Assembly (NCBI GenBank): GCA_018813805.1
Contig: JAHJAP010000048.1
Coordinates: 1-8,939 of the forward strand
DNA length: 8,939 bases
Source: Patescibacteria group bacterium
GTDB lineage: Bacteria; Patescibacteriota; Patescibacteriia; Patescibacteriales; GWC2-42-12
Reading direction: 5' to 3'
Position 1 is the first letter of the stretch. The number at the start of each line of letters is the position of its first letter. Of this stretch, positions 6,979 to 8,939 are shown one piece after another. The position numbers and the translations under genes were made by a program. The notes beneath the pieces are model-generated. The model saw only the letters and a program-made list of their open reading frames with translations, ran no database searches and was not told the origin of the DNA.

Positions 6979-6990
6979 ATTCATTCATTC
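6979..6990 (+). repeat. Tetranucleotide tract (ATTC x3) abutting the virB4 start codon
   Basis: ATTC is repeated three times directly against the ATG at 6991 and is preceded by two ATTT units at 6971-6978. This 4-bp-period tract fills the whole gap between the TraC-like stop and the virB4 start, in place of any Shine-Dalgarno sequence. Confidence 0.85.
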
Positions 6991-8898
6991 ATGTTTCAAT
7001 TAAACCAAATTAAAAAACAAGAAGCAAAAAAGGCGCGCGATCAAGCAATGATTGTGGAAAGTAATACAAAAAAAGAAAAACAAATTCCTGAATTAGCTAA
7101 AGAAATGGTAGAGGCTGAAAAAGCTTATCGCAGAGGAGTGGTTTCTATTAAAGACTTGATTGCTCCTGCTAGTTTTCAGATTAATTCTGATTATTTAAAA
7201 TTAGGAAGCAAGTATGTTCGGACAATATTTGTTGTTCAATATCCGCGCTATATTAATGTTGGTTGGTTTGCGCCGATTATTAATTTAAATTCTGCTTTTG
7301 ATATTGGAATGTTTTTTTATCCAATAGAAAGCGCTGTTGTTTTAAAGCAACTTAAAAATAAAGTAGGAGCTTTAGAAGCGCAAATAATTTTTGATGCTGA
7401 AAAAGGCGCGGCGCGCGATCCTTTAAGAGAAACGGCTTTGCGTGATATTGAGGCATTGCGTGATTCCTTAACGCAAGGTATTGAGAAATTTTTTCAGTTT
7501 GCGCTGTATGTTACTATTTATGCTGACAATGAAAAAGAATTAAATAGATTATCTGATGAAGTTGAAAATCTTTTTGGTTCAAGATTAGTTTATTCTAAAA
7601 GAGTTTATTGGCAAGCTGAACAAGGATTTAATTCAACTTTGCCTCTGGGCAATGATGAATTATATATTGCTTTTAATATGAATTCTTCTCCAGTTGCCTC
7701 GTCATTTCCTTTTATTTCTAGTGAATTAACTTCTGACAGGGGAATACTTTACGGTATTAATCGTCATAATAATAGTTTAATTTTGTTTGATCGTTTTAGT
7801 TTGCAAAATGCTAACAGTGTTGTTTTTGCTACTTCTGGAGCTGGAAAAAGTTTTACTATTAAGTTAGAAATTTTGCGCAGCTTAATGATGAGCACAGAAG
7901 TTATTATTATTGATCCTGAAAATGAATATAAGCATTTAGCAGATGCTGTTGGCGGAACTTATATTAACATTTCTTTGTCTAGCGAAAATAAAATAAACCC
8001 TTTTGATTTGCCTCGTTCAATTGGCGGTGAATCTAAAGCAGAAGATATTATTAGAAGCAGTGTTATTACAAGCAAGGGGTTAATTAGATTAATGCTTGGA
8101 TCATTAACGCACGAAGAAGATTCTGTTGTTGATCGGGCATTATTAGAAACTTATGCCAAAAAAGATATTACTCCTGATTGTGACTTGTCAAAAGTTGAAG
8201 TGCCTATTATGCAGGATTTTCAAGATATTTTAGATGGCATGGAAGGTGGAGGTAATTTGGCTTTACGTCTTAAAAAATATACTCAAGGAACTTTTGCGGG
8301 ATTATTTAACAGTCCAACTAATGTAAAAATGAATAATTTATTAGTTTGTTTTTCTGTTAGAGATTTAGAAGATGAATTGCGGCCAATCGCTATTTATATT
8401 ATTGTTAATTATATTTGGAATGTGGTTAGGAGCGAATTAAGAAAAAGAATTTTAGTAATTGATGAAGCATGGTGGTTAATGCAATATGAAGACAGCGCTA
8501 AATTTGTTTATGCTTTAGTCAAACGTTGCCGTAAATATTATTTAGGTGTTACTACTATCACTCAAGATGTTAATGATTTTTTAAGATCTCCTTATGGACA
8601 GGCTATTGTTACCAATTCAGCATTGCAACTTTTATTAAAACAATCACCAGCTTCTATTGATTTAATACAAAAAACTTTTGTTTTAACTGAAGGTGAAAAA
8701 TTTTTACTTTTAGAATGTGGGGTAGGGGAAGGTATTTTTTTTGCAGGTAATAAACATGTTGCCATTAAAGTAGTTGCTTCTTACACTGAAGATCAATTAA
8801 TAACATCTGATCCTCAGCAATTATTAAAAATAGAAGAAGCCAAAAAGGAATTTGAGGCTGCTCAGGGAAAAAGCAAACAGAATGATAAATCAAAATAA
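6991..8898 (+). CDS. virB4: VirB4-family type IV secretion ATPase
   Basis: This 635-residue protein is the energising ATPase of a type IV secretion-like system, acting at the cytoplasmic face of the inner membrane. A charged N-terminal helix (1-50) leads to the VirB4 N-terminal domain (about 60-215). The RecA-like ATPase core follows: Walker A ATSGAGKSF (280-288; Lys286, Ser287), the conserved DPENEY (308-313), Walker B RILVIDEAWWLM (486-497; Asp491, Glu492), and TTITQDVNDF (521-530) with the sensor-like Gln525. KRCRKYYLG (511-519) and LLLKQSPAS (547-555) are further VirB4 hallmarks. The first glycine of the usual G-x4-GK[ST] motif is Ala280; the catalytic residues are intact. Length is a little below Ti VirB4 (about 790), compatible with part of the N-terminal function being carried by the TraC-like neighbour. 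It ends with a Lys-rich tail. It is the last gene in the window and is probably co-transcribed with the genes from 3457 on. Confidence 0.95.
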   Translation: MFQLNQIKKQEAKKARDQAMIVESNTKKEKQIPELAKEMVEAEKAYRRGVVSIKDLIAPASFQINSDYLKLGSKYVRTIFVVQYPRYINVGWFAPIINLNSAFDIGMFFYPIESAVVLKQLKNKVGALEAQIIFDAEKGAARDPLRETALRDIEALRDSLTQGIEKFFQFALYVTIYADNEKELNRLSDEVENLFGSRLVYSKRVYWQAEQGFNSTLPLGNDELYIAFNMNSSPVASSFPFISSELTSDRGILYGINRHNNSLILFDRFSLQNANSVVFATSGAGKSFTIKLEILRSLMMSTEVIIIDPENEYKHLADAVGGTYINISLSSENKINPFDLPRSIGGESKAEDIIRSSVITSKGLIRLMLGSLTHEEDSVVDRALLETYAKKDITPDCDLSKVEVPIMQDFQDILDGMEGGGNLALRLKKYTQGTFAGLFNSPTNVKMNNLLVCFSVRDLEDELRPIAIYIIVNYIWNVVRSELRKRILVIDEAWWLMQYEDSAKFVYALVKRCRKYYLGVTTITQDVNDFLRSPYGQAIVTNSALQLLLKQSPASIDLIQKTFVLTEGEKFLLLECGVGEGIFFAGNKHVAIKVVASYTEDQLITSDPQQLLKIEEAKKEFEAAQGKSKQNDKSK

Positions 8899-8939
8899 AC
8901 TGATAATTAATTATTTATAGATAATTTTTATTTTAAAAA

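Noticed and set aside
6297..8898. The TraC-like gene and virB4 as one virB4 broken by a frameshift.
   Set aside because: The downstream protein has its own complete N-terminal domain (about residues 60-215) and a natural start, the upstream one has a proper closing block and stop, and the arrangement is usual for CPR clusters.
157..8898. UGA recoded as glycine, as in some CPR lineages (Gracilibacteria).
   Set aside because: No gene contains an in-frame TGA, and glycine is encoded by ordinary GGN codons. The lack of TGA stops is explained by the strong preference for TAA.
8903..8939. Palindrome ATAATTAATTAT and the nearby AATTAT/ATAATT hairpin with T-runs as a terminator after virB4.
   Set aside because: The stems are purely A-T and short, so they would be unstable; the window ends before any better structure or next gene can be judged.

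Overview
The window is an AT-rich stretch with every gene on the + strand and short non-overlapping gaps. It looks like part of a genome from the Candidate Phyla Radiation (Patescibacteria), most likely a Parcubacteria-type lineage. The main reason is the combination of a PrgI-family membrane protein, a TraC-like protein without an ATPase, a VirB4 ATPase and a long VirB6/TrbL-like membrane protein, interleaved with two soluble proteins whose sequence style I associate with CPR genomes. That placement rests on memory of the families, not on a search. The standard code fits: stops are TAA six times and TAG once, with no in-frame TGA.

Layout. Positions 1-63 hold two short tandem repeats. A doubtful 26-residue ORF (64-144) and a small protein with two membrane segments (157-675) follow. 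A GC-rich near-perfect palindrome (about 680-716) with T-rich sequence after it separates this part from the main block and is a plausible intrinsic terminator. The main block runs 755-8898: an 882-residue VirB6/TrbL-like protein, two uncharacterised soluble proteins (305 and 466 residues) that share an N-terminal helical domain, a PrgI-family protein, a TraC-like protein and VirB4. Gaps from 3457 onward are only 17-25 bp, which suggests one operon. No gene has a convincing Shine-Dalgarno sequence.

How the genes may work together. The set is the inner-membrane and energising core of a type IV secretion-like machine. VirB4 supplies ATPase activity at the cytoplasmic face, the VirB6-like protein and PrgI form the membrane part, and the TraC-like protein probably pairs with VirB4. 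No outer-membrane core (VirB7/B9/B10), relaxase, coupling protein (VirD4) or lytic transglycosylase is visible, so the window cannot say whether the machine moves DNA or protein, or in which direction. The least explained parts are the two domain-sharing soluble proteins and the VirB6-like protein's long cytoplasmic-looking tail, which has glycine zippers and three in-frame tandem duplications.
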